From the NCBI GenBank assembly GCA_918807975.1, contig OU964930.1, forward strand, positions 13,510,372 through 13,574,371: 64,000 nt of DNA, read 5' to 3'. The translations under genes were made by a program, and so were the position numbers. The DNA is from Aplidium turbinatum. Taxonomy: Eukaryota > Chordata > Ascidiacea > Aplousobranchia > Polyclinidae. Under the pieces are notes generated by a model, which had not been told where the DNA came from, did not search any database, and saw nothing but the letters and a program-made list of their open reading frames with translations. Below are positions 12,701 to 24,700 of the stretch, in pieces; within the stretch, counting starts at the first letter, position 1, and each line of letters starts with the position of its first letter.

Positions 12701-15700
12701 ATGATCGTGACCAATTAAGAAGGGATTATCGGTTCAATTTGTCACTTTCTCAGCAGTTTTGGAGTAAATGGATCGATTTTTACTTGCCAGGTCTTCAGGG
12801 CCGGAAAAAATGGCTGAAAATGGCCGAGAATTTGGAGCCTGGTCAACTTGTAGTGGTAGGTTCTCTCCAGGACATTGGTAAACGTGGGAAGTATCAACTT
12901 GGGAGGGTGCATGAGGTAGTTCCACAAATTAGGAAAGGGAAGCCTGTGGTTCGTAGAGCTAAAGTTGCCGTCTGCAACTATGATGAGAGTACGGGGAAAG
13001 TGAAAGTAGACTATGTGTTGAGGGATATTTCGTGCCTCGCCCCCGTAAAGAACACCTAAGTGTTAGGGTTTGAGCCTGGTTTTGTCTGCGGTGGCCGACA
13101 CTTGTCTGAGCCCAGAACAGTCGGTTATTATCGCAACCATTGTATATAGCATCATTTTTTGCGTGTACCTACTACCTATGGTACCAATTTCATGTATCGT
13201 CGTGTTTATTCTTATTGCTGTTCATTCTTTGCATGCCCTTTGTATTTGCGTATTAACTTAAACGTGAGTGATTCAAACAATTTGTGTATCATGTGTTTTT
13301 ATTCATTGGCTCACAATTGTCGTCAATTCTTTTTTAGTTATGCCATGTCAGATTGTCATAAGTAGGGGCCGCTATGTTCCAGACGGTTGTTCGCCTGGTC
13401 AAACGTCATGTAGAAACCGTTCGGGTCTACTGAATATTACGTCATGGAAATTCCTAAAACATGAGCCAAAATTGCACCATCGTCCGTAAGACTCGTGTCA
13501 AACCTGTTGAAACCGGTTTAAACATTGTGCCTTTGAGTTATCACAAATTTTTCTGATTCATTCTCGAAGTTGTTTGTTGGAAGTCGGTCGCACATTTAAC
13601 TGGTTTATTTGGTGCGTGCTAACTGGACACATTCTCCGTCTTTTATCCAAGTAATCTGTATCGTAGTGACAGTTTTGAGGTGTAAGGCGTTGCACCAGCC
13701 ATTTCGATAGCCGCGGGCTAATTTTACAGAAATACACTGTTTGAAAAGAAGTTCAAGTGTGTGTTTCTTCGGTCATTATATTCAGACGAACGGATTCGGG
13801 AACTTTATGTTAAAATTTTCCCACGAAGAGATTATGGTTTACCGCTGTGACCAACTGTAACTAGTAACTGTAACTAGTAACTGTAACTAGTAACTGTAAC
13901 TAGTAACTGTAACTAGTAACTGTAACTAGTAACTGTAACTAGTAACTGTAACTAGTAACTGTAACTAGTAACTGTAACTAGTAACTGTAACTAGTAACTG
14001 TAACTAGTAACTGTAACTAGTAACTGTAACTAGTAACTGTAACTAGTAACTGTAACTAGTAACTGTAACTAGTAACTGTAACTAGTAACTGTAACTAGTA
14101 ACTGTAACTAGTAACTGTAACTAGTAACTGTAACTAGTAACTGTAACTAGTAACTGTAACTAGTAACTGTAACTAGTAACTGTAACTAGTAACTGTAACT
14201 AGTAACTGTAACTAGTAACTGTAACTAGTAACTGTAACTAGTAACTGTAACTAGTAACTGTAACTAGTAACTGTAACTAGTAACTGTAACTAGTAACTGT
14301 AACTAGTAACTGTAACTAGTAACTGTAACTAGTAACTGTAACTAGTAACTGTAACTAGTAACTGTAACTAGTAACTGTAACTAGTAACTGTAACTAGTAA
14401 CTGTAACTAGTAACTGTAACTAGTAACTGTAACTAGTAACTGTAACTAGTAACTGTAACTAGTAACTGTAACTAGTAACTGTAACTAGTAACTGTAACTA
14501 GTAACTGTAACTAGTAACTGTAACTAGTAACTGTAACTAGTAACTGTAACTAGTAACTGTAACTAGTAACTGTAACTAGTAACTGTAACTAGTAACTGTA
14601 ACTAGTAACTGTAACTAGTAACTGTAACTAGTAACTGTAACTAGTAACTGTAACTAGTAACTGTAACTAGTAACTGTAACTAGTAACTGTAACTAGTAAC
14701 TGTAACTAGTAACTGTAACTAGTAACTGTAACTAGTAACTGTAACTAGTAACTGTAACTAGTAACTGTAACTAGTAACTGTAACTAGTAACTGTAACTAG
14801 TAACTGTAACTAGTAACTGTAACTAGTAACTGTAACTAGTAACTGTAACTAGTAACTGTAACTAGTAACTGTAACTAGTAACTGTAACTAGTAACTGTAA
14901 CTAGTAACTGTAACTAGTAACTGTAACTAGTAACTGTAACTAGTAACTGTAACTAGTAACTGTAACTAGTAACTGTAACTAGTAACTGTAACTAGTAACT
15001 GTAACTAGTAACTGTAACTAGTAACTGTAACTAGTAACTGTAACTAGTAACTGTAACTAGTAACTGTAACTAGTAACTGTAACTAGTAACTGTAACTAGT
15101 AACTGTAACTAGTAACTGTAACTAGTAACTGTAACTAGTAACTGTAACTAGTAACTGTAACTAGTAACTGTAACTAGTAACTGTAACTAGTAACTGTAAC
15201 TAGTAACTGTAACTAGTAACTGTAACTAGTAACTGTAACTAGTAACTGTAACTAGTAACTGTAACTAGTAACTGTAACTAGTAACTGTAACTAGTAACTG
15301 TAACTAGTAACTGTAACTAGTAACTGTAACTAGTAACTGTAACTAGTAACTGTAACTAGTTACATTTTTGAAATCGGTAACTGTAACGGTAACTCAGTTA
15401 CTATTTTGGCCAAGTAACTGTAACTGTAACTCAGTTACTTTTGAAAGTAACTTTGCCCACCTCTGCTAATTGACTATTAGGGTGCCACAGGCGCCCCTCA
15501 AAAATTAAAATTTCGTCCGATACACTTGAACTTTTTTTTATATGTGACACTTGGTAAAAAAAGCATATGTGAGAAATTTTAATAAGTTTTGATAAAATTT
15601 GGACGTGCAGATTAAGTTTAAAGTTTTTAAAGGTAAATTTGCACAATTTCAATAGTAAAATCCTCTCTAGATCATCAAAACTCAGACATTTCTTCTCAGT

Positions 15701-18700
15701 TACGGAGTATTTGAACTTCGAACACTTTCTGGTGAACTTACTTACTAATTTACAATCGTACAGACCATGTGTCAATTGTATATGTTCAACAATTTATGAA
15801 AAATGCGTAAAAATATGAGGTTTCATGCATTATAAAAAAGGATCCATGTAAAGAAAATGCCTATTGAGATGAAATGTTGGGTCCACTGCTGCTTTCTATT
15901 TTGAGTTCTTCCCAAACATGCGTCAGTATTATCTCCCCAATATGATGCCTGCATGCTGCCCAAAGTAGGCCTTTTCCAAGATGATCTTGTATTTGGATAC
16001 AGGCCGCAGTTTTGTGGCCCGTATTGCTACTTGTGGTGTCAAACACCATTGCAGCAAGACATGCAGTAGGCCTACAGTTCCAATTGTTTAACAATTCCAT
16101 GCTTGCATTGGCTATTTGCTTTCCTTTTGGATCGGATGTTTGTGCAGGCAAATAAGGAACACCAAGCAGTTTTGAGCCTCCAATACCTGATAGTAATATT
16201 GGAAGCCTATCAACTTGCTTATTAGGGTTTGTTAGTGACTCCATCATTTTACCATCCCAATGAATGGTTCCAACTTCAGGAGGTACCCAACCTTTTTTAA
16301 CCGCTTCAGAAATATTGAAAATCGTTTCAACTCTATACCTTTGAGCCGTCATGTAGTTTAAGTTTACGCGAATAGTTTCACCAGAACAACTCTTGATTAA
16401 CGAGTGTAGTGTTGCAGATAATGCAATTGGTGTTATTCTGTTTCGTAAACTTGTGGCCACTAAACCAGGTGATCGTAAAATGTCGTGTGGTACAAATATT
16501 GCGGTACCGGTTTTTACAACTCGACGGTGACTCCTTTTACTTCCTGTGGATGTAGAAGGCTCGGCAGTGTAAACTGCAGTCACTTCATCACTGGTATCAT
16601 CGCTAGAAGAAAGCGAAATGTTACTTTTGCTGCTGGATTCAGCCTCTTGCCGTTTTATTTCTTTTTCTTTCCTTTGCACTTCTGCTTCTTTTCTAGAATG
16701 TTTTCGTTTCAACGTTTTACGCAAAGCATTGTCTCTCCCTGCCATTGACGCCTCTCTGGTAGTTTGCATGCTCCACAATAATTCTTTATCTTCCTCAATT
16801 GACATCTTCTTCATTACATCGCGAGGCCAGGTCAAGGAAAGGTCAATTGAAGTTTCTTTTTAAATTCCTTAATCCTTTCCGATTGCTTTCCATCACTCCT
16901 ATGGAAGCATTCGATCTGAATTTTGAAGATAAGACTCATTTCATCTCGAAAAGATTGAATTTTTTGAGCCGTTTTTTTGGATGAATTGTTGGAATATTAG
17001 CTTTGTAGTAAAACGTTAAGATGTCCTTCACTGTCTCGTTTGCTGCATCTACTGATATTTGGATTTTCCTTTTCGTGGGATTTTGAGATTCAAGCTCCTG
17101 CTTAAAGGCAAGAAAGCTAAAATCACTTGATGATAAGTTGGCAGTTTACTTCCCTTGATTTTCTGATCATCTTTCGTTGGAATAGTAGAAAGAAGAAGAT
17201 ACTGTTTCTCAGCATTCTGAGACTGGCTGTTCATTATTGTAATACTAACCAGACCGATTTGTAAAAGCACTACCGTATTAATTATCATTAGTAGAATAAC
17301 CTAAAAAACAATACAACCATAGGTTTTGCAACATTATTAGCCTTTCCTGCAAGAAGCGAAGGTAACATAACCCTTTCTTACAGTAGGCTACCTGCCTTTC
17401 ACAGTCACAACTTGCATGGGTTTAATACTAAGTTTTCCTGGGCGCTGCAACACTGATTCAACAGAAAAAGAAATACTAAAGCCATTATTCCAAGACCCTG
17501 AGTGAGGTCAAGCCAGCTATGTTGATTCAATGTTGCAAGATGGTGAATCAATGTAACAGGCGCGGAGCTGTCATGCTTGACCTCAATTGAGATCTTCACA
17601 TACTGGCACTGGTCTCCTAACCTAATTCTTGAATTTACCTTGTTTCAATGTTGAGAAAGAGATGAGAAATAGCAAAAAAATTGATGTTCAAACTAGGGAA
17701 ATCCCCTAATTTTACTGTATTTCAGTTTAGACTTTCGTTTTCAATCTGCACATCCAATTTTTGTCCAATCTCAATCAAACTTTGCAAAGTGCCTTAATAT
17801 GTGAAATGTCACACCAGAAAAAAAGTTCAGGTGATTTCGGCCACATGAGGGCGCCTGTGGCACTCTATTGACTATGCAAAAATATATCTTATAGCTTACC
17901 AAACGATACTATCCCTATTTGCCGAGGTCTCAGGTCCTACTTCTAAATACAATATGGCGTTATTATAGTACAATCAAAAATAGCGTTAAATTAATAATTT
18001 TTTCTGAAATTTTTTTTAATCGTTGAAATCCGTAACAGTGAAACTAGACAGCAAATCATCTTTTTTTATTTATTTTCTATTTGAGAAGCCAGCGTAAGTA
18101 AAGAACAGAGTTTGTTTCGATTTCCATTTCCATTTATAAAAAAATAGCCGACGCAATGGCTACCTAGGATTAAGCAGGAGCTTGAATCAATGAAAGTTGT
18201 TTCTGGTGCGATTCTGATCATCACAAAAACTAAGGGCAACGTGGTGTGTTTTTATTATTGCTTAAACATTGAAATATAGCCTAAGGATACAAATTTATAC
18301 TGCATAAAAAGCACATTTTTTTCTTAATCGTTAGTACTGAAAAAACGTAATTTAGAAAACACCACTCCATATAACAACACCTTTATTAGTCGTCGATCTA
18401 TTACGCTCACTACGATTTAGCCAATAATCTGCAGGTTAGTTCTGCAACGGGTTAGTTTTGATCAATGACTCTGCAGTTACCTTTCTTAGCGACCGAAGAC
18501 TCTTTTTTCTACCCTAAAAGTTTTATCAGATTTACGAAGTTAAAAACGTAAAAAAAACGTTGTAACTAACTGGCAGACAACCAACACAACATCACTGAGA
18601 TCGAGCAACATATCCAGAGAACGTAGACGTCGCTATAAATAGCACCTGGACTGGAAGCCAAACGCTAGGCCTCATCTTGGACTGCAAACAGGGTTGCCAT

Positions 18701-21700
18701 ATTGACGTTTTTTAAAAGTTTTTTTTAATTTTTTCAGCATTGTAAATAGTTAAAAAAAACTCTGTTTTATCAATGGGCAGTAGCCTATCTACAAACATCA
18801 TGTTTGAAAAGGTAACTTTTTCCGGATCTTGATAATGCTTTTCATAATATTGCATTTTGTCAACAGCATGATTTCTACCAAAACCTAAGGTGTTACGTTG
18901 TAAGCGTTGGCGTTAAAACCACCAATATGGCAATATTGTTTGCCGTCCAAGATGAGGCCTAGCGTTTGGCTTCCAGTCCAGGTGCTATTAATATTATAGC
19001 GACGTCCACGCAGAGAACATAACCGTTGATTTTTTGACTGCTGAGACAAATCACTCACTTTATTAGACGGCGGTGGAACTACAGGAGGAAGGATGGGCAC
19101 AAACTTTTTAAAGTCCCCCGCAGGCTTCACTCCTTCCATTGCTGACACAAGCTGTCGATGAGAACTGCAATTCATAGAAAAAAGAGTGTGGCGTTGACCA
19201 TGTGACATACAAAGCAGGCTACTAAAAGGCTAAACCAAATCAGGATATTCGAATACCTCGCATCACTAGTACACTATTGTAATGCACAAAATTTTGCTGA
19301 GGATTTCTCAAGAATTTGTAAGTGTATAATAATCACATCATCTGATAAAAACCGCAAGACTTTGTCAAATCGCTCACACGAACAAGTCGCTTGGAATTAA
19401 CCACACTTATCTCAAGACCAACGGAGAACTGTCGTCAGGGTATAAGACAAAAACATAGCACAATGGGCATCAAAACATCGCTCGAAAAGCAAGACCAAGA
19501 ACTAAAACATCACCGTTTACCTGTCCACTTCAGCTTGCAGTCGTCGACAAATATCTTCCAATGGAAGGGTTCTCTTTTTTTCTTCAAAAAACTTCTTCTT
19601 CCACATGTCACGCACTGCGATACATTATGGACACAATTTAATCAGAGTTGAAAAATGTATTTTTATTTGAAATAAAAAGAAAGAGAAATGATACCCCTTT
19701 TCAGTATCACGCGAAAAGTGTCAATGTGTGTATAATTCGATTGCATGTAATTGAAACGCTTTCGAAGCAAATTCAAAATGAGAACCATATTACTTCTAGC
19801 TTTACTAAGTTTTATTTAGAGGCCGATAAAGCTAACAATGGCTGATTATCATCAGAGCATATTGGCACTGTTGACGATTTATAACTTGTTCATAAGGTTT
19901 GCTTATGTGTGTCGAAAAGCAAGTTGCATTCGTACAAGGATATTGCTTTATACCAACCCTAAGATATGTTGAAAAAACGAAAAACACCTGACTTTGATGT
20001 CTTGATAATTGTAAAAAATTGCGGACATAACGACGGTGTATCATTGACAGTCGCACAAAAGAAATCTTGATATGAATAGATCGGCAGCGAATCGAATTTC
20101 ATATCTTAATGTTTCCACTGACCGTGGCATGTACAAGCGCGTGCTACAACTCTTCTCTTATTCTGTTTCCTTTCCGAGTTTTTCACAAACAAAAGACGCA
20201 AAATCAGTTCGTAGGTCGTGGGTAGTCCAACTTTAATAGACGACGCAACCCTCGATTGAAGGGCATTGGCATGGAACTGGTAGTAAGTGTACAACACGAA
20301 AGTGGTCGCGTTTCGTTGGCCAGAGAGGTTTGTATGTTATTACAATCAACAAATCTACAAGCTGTTCAAAAAGACGAAGCACAATGGCAATTTTTGAAAG
20401 TCTTTCTTACAAACTTATAAATAACTTTGAAACTTATCACAACCGGTACAAGAACTGAACATCAGCACCCTATAGACTCATCAGCACCCTTTAGACCAGT
20501 GGTTCCCAACCTGGGGTCCGCGCACCCCTTGGGGGTCCGTGATTACGTTGATAAATTTTGAAAAAAAAAAAAACGAAAAGCGATCTTTTTACTTTCTTTT
20601 CTCTCATTAAATTTGCTTACGTCGAAAAAGTTTTCGGCATGGCACTTTGAGTCACCTTAATATTTAAATACTGCTGACATTTCTTGAACAATTCATTCAT
20701 TTTCTTATTTGAGCAACTCTTTAATCTGATATTTGCCGCAGGAGTCATAGCTGCAATGCAATATGACACAGTGCAGTAGTTGAGTAGCAAAATTATTACA
20801 ATAGTCAATAGTATGTTAATTGACTCAGGCAAAATTTAGGTAGGGGTCCGCAGAATTAATAATTTGTCTATGGGGGTCCGTGACAACAAAAAGGTTGGGA
20901 ACCACTGCTTTAGACTCATCAGCACCCTATAGACTCAGCAAAATTAACATAACGTTTGCGTTCCATAAGAAACAATTTTTTCATATTTTACATTGTCGAG
21001 ACGCAAAAGTTTTTTTTTTTCATTTTACAAGTGCTTCTTTTGAACGAATACAATCACACACGCCTTGCGGTGAAAGCCACATCCTTTTCACATTGATGGA
21101 CCGTTTGTACAAGTTATTATAGCTATTCCATTAGAACAAGCTAGATTTTGCGAGCTGAATAAAGCCTGTTTGTCAGTACTACATCAACCAACTCTGAGAA
21201 AATGCAGCGTTTCAATGGTATCTCGTCTCGATTTTATAGGATATTACAGTATAGGCTACAATCCAAAGCAAAATCAATGAAAACACAACACACATGTGTC
21301 AAAAAAATCGATGGCCAATTTTAATAGTGTAGCCTATACAAAAACACCACGAAGTATGAGCGAAAAAAGAACAATCTTCTTTCAATGAATCCAACAGAAA
21401 GCCTTTGTAAAGCTATATAAAACAGCTGCGGTTTATAGTTAATTGAGGACAAATTTAGCAAAGCAACAGCGGACATTTTCTCGAAAGCGATCCAAAACGT
21501 TGAAGAAAACCAACTAAATGAATTACATGTAACATGTTTTTTCACAATAGTAATTTTATCGACCCATAACAGACCATAAGCAGTCGCATTTACGAAAAGC
21601 TTGTTACTGAAAATACCCACCTGTAAATCAGCTACAGCAAGTCTAAAGTTACCTCAAGTAAAAACAACCGTAAACAAACTAACACGAAAAATGGATGACC

Positions 21701-24700
21701 TACAAGCTGTTTTCATAACCCGATTTGGCCAGAATCTTACTTACTCCTTTAGCTCAAAGATAAGTTTTTGTGCTGGTAAACTTTTATGCCAATCCAACTA
21801 AAAAGAGTAAAATTTAAAATTATGATTTCTTACAGATCGCTTTCCTCTTGGAGGCTGCACAAAATCACAGCATTTTGTTGTTTACATACAATGATACAAG
21901 ATATAGAATTGTATGCGATACTGTACTAGTATTCCCCACAGCCATCTTAGCTCTTCTCTCACTCGAGAATTCTAAAGCACCAGAGATTAAAACGAGTTCA
22001 GCAAGCCTGCTATCACTGAAACTCGATATAAAACGTAACATGCCTAACAAGTTCGAACTGTAGTACGATCAGCTTCGAAGTAAAGACAGATTTAAATATC
22101 TTTAAAGTCATGGTCTGGTCTAATAAAATTAATGCTTACTATATGGCAAAACTCAGCCTGCAAACAAGTCCATTTGCTGCATGAACATATGCTGGTTTAC
22201 TTAAGACTCACCTGTGCTGCGTTTTTGATTCGTTTTTGAGGTTGTGATCTTTGCGTGCTTTACTAGATCTCGTCGATCTTTTTCAGCTTTTGCTCGCTCT
22301 GCACGGACTTTCTGCAGTTCATTCCATAACTTTACTTCTGGTGAAAAGTTAAAAAGATGGTTTAATTGAGCCACTTTGTACAAAAAAGGGTGAAACGTAA
22401 CGACATGTCAGATGGATGTTTAAAGCAACTCTTTGTTGCATTGAAAAAGGAAGGTATTAGCATTTACTTTTATTGAAATTTGCAATTGAAAAATGCATGT
22501 TAAACTGCATTACTTCGGCTATGTGATTTATTCACATACAAAGTCAAATATTTCCAAACGCTTCATTGGAAAAATGTCAACTTTAGCGACCTGTTTGCCC
22601 AGCATGCTGGAGCTTTGCTCAACAGTACACAACGTTGCTAGGCCATGCAACAATTAAGCGTATAATGCTGGACTAATGCAGGGGGGCAAATGTTTAGCGA
22701 GAACACGTCAACAATCACTTGTAGGTCATCATAGAGCTCAAGCCAAGAATACAAACACACTTCCCAATCTAAAGCAGACGAATCTCATGTTTTTCTTATT
22801 AAACATACAGTTTATTTTCTTTTGGCACAAAACTTAGAAAAAAGTTGCAGTGGAAAAAAATTGCATCATAAAATTCTTGGAAACGGCGCAAAACATCTTA
22901 CTGGTTACAGCGGTAAACCATAATCTCTTCGTGGGAAAATTGTAACATAAGATTCCCGAATCCGTTCGTCTGTATGTAATGACCGAAAGAGAAACACTCT
23001 TCTGAAACGTCTATTCAAAATTGTATTTCTGTAAAATTAGCCACCTGGCTGTCGAAATGGGACGCAACACGGTACGCCACTAAAACCTGTCACTACAATA
23101 CAAACTACTTAGATAAAGACGGAATTTTTGTCCAGCTAGCAAGCACTAAGCAAACAGTTAAATGTGCGACTAACTCTCAAGCAACCATTTCACGAATGAC
23201 CAGAATAGATATCAATATCTCAAACTCACGTACGCAGTACTGTGACGTAATAGTGAAAGACATTGTCACGCAATTCAAACAGGTGTTCAAAGGTGATGAT
23301 GCAATATTTCATGTTTCGAGGCTGCTCAAAATTGTAAAAAAGTCGCACAGGTCGCCCTATTGATTTAAAAGAAAAATAACTAACTTTCTGTGCTTCCAAG
23401 TCTCTTGTGTGCTACTAAAATAGTTTGAGGAGAACGTGTTCTTTCATCGTTTGTTGAGGTTTGACTCTAAAAATTAATACAAAAAAAGTTTGCATGACAA
23501 GTAAAACTAAATGCTTGTTGCAGAAAAGGTTAATATTAATCAAGCTTCTCAAATGATGGAGGTTGATAACTGAAAAGTTTACTAACATTTGTAAGACTTC
23601 AAAATATTATGCCAAAGATATTAATTTTTTGGAAAGCAAATGTTATAACTCCGGATATTGGAGAAGTAGTCCTCACTGTTAGTCAATACTCGGACAGAAA
23701 ATCAGTGCTTTGTTACATAAATGCAACATCTGCAAACGTTAAATCAACGTAAAAATGACTGCTTTGCTGTCTGGATAGGAGAACCCCTACTTACATCAGG
23801 TTTAGTGTCGGGTGATTTTGACGGCCGGTTTTCGTCATGTGCCACGCCGGTTGGGGCAAGTTGAGGATAATGACTTGAAGATGAAGTTGTTGATTTGCTT
23901 TCTTCTTCACTTGGTTTCTGAAAACAATACTATCTGATAAAGATTAACAACACTTTTGTGTAAAAGTTACTAAAACTAAACAAACTAACAAACTTAAAAA
24001 ACAAACTAAATAACTAAAGTAAAATTTTCGCATGATCAAGCATCTCACTCGTCTTAATTACGCAAACCAACTGTTTAGTATAAATCTTAAATTGATTCAA
24101 GTTACCGCCTACTGTTGTGTTAAACCACGATAATCGTAAATCCAGTGATAATACCAAGCAACCACACAAAAGAACCATCACAAATGTGGAAAAGACTAAT
24201 AAATCGCAAAAGGTTGGTTGATTTTTCTCAATAGCCCTAAGGCCCCTAACTAACACTACACTATCTACAGCATTTCGGAAAGAGTTCGATGTTGTCACAT
24301 GTAGCATGAGATCAACGATAAGGTGATTAAGTTATGCAGATACTAACTCAATGGCATATTATACGCAAAAAATGTAAACTATTGTTTAAGTAGCAGAGGA
24401 TTATTAACAACCACTTATAAAAGCAAAAAAATAAAAAGCAAATGTTGATGAAAATGGGCGCCAAATGAACTTTAAGGCTTTGGCTATTCAAGTGAGGAAA
24501 CCAAACTTTTTTTCAATCAAACACATCACGCACATTATTGTAGTGCAACAAAAAAGACTAGCAATGAAGGACGAGTAAATTAAATGAAACCAATGAATGC
24601 ACCAGTCCTAGTTGTGCTGACAGCAATAGCTTTGTTGGCTAAGGCAATAAAACTATTAAACGCTACTAGGTTATAAAGCTCAGCGAGCTTAAGCAAATAT

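Larger units (their letters stand above)
6840..13853 (+). mobile_element. BEL/Pao LTR retrotransposon, recent insertion
   Basis: Two LTRs bound a single long gag-pol frame. The 5-bp target duplication ACTGT lies at 6835-6839 and 13854-13858. The LTRs differ at about four of 479 positions, so the insertion is young. A purine-rich tract AGTAGGGGCC precedes the 3' LTR. The copy is not whole: part of the usual pol equipment is not recognisable (about one large break), and another element sits in its 5' LTR. Confidence 0.92.
4954..15465 (+). mobile_element. hAT-like element carrying an expanded satellite and nested insertions
   Basis: The left end reads CAGAGGTGGGCAGTTAAC and the right end TTTGCCCACCTCTG. 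The exact 8-bp target duplication CTAATTGA lies at 4946-4953 and 15466-15473. The CAGAGGTG terminus resembles Tol2-type hATs. Both subterminal regions are built of GTAACTAGTTAC-like and AACTGTAAC-like words, and the interior is dominated by a 13-bp satellite of the same words. No transposase was found. Removing the BEL/Pao insertion leaves roughly 3.5 kb. The element lies in a SPATA1-like intron. Confidence 0.88.

Noticed and set aside
6150-15361. A CRISPR-like array
   Set aside because: It is a simple 13-bp satellite without spacers, in an animal genome.
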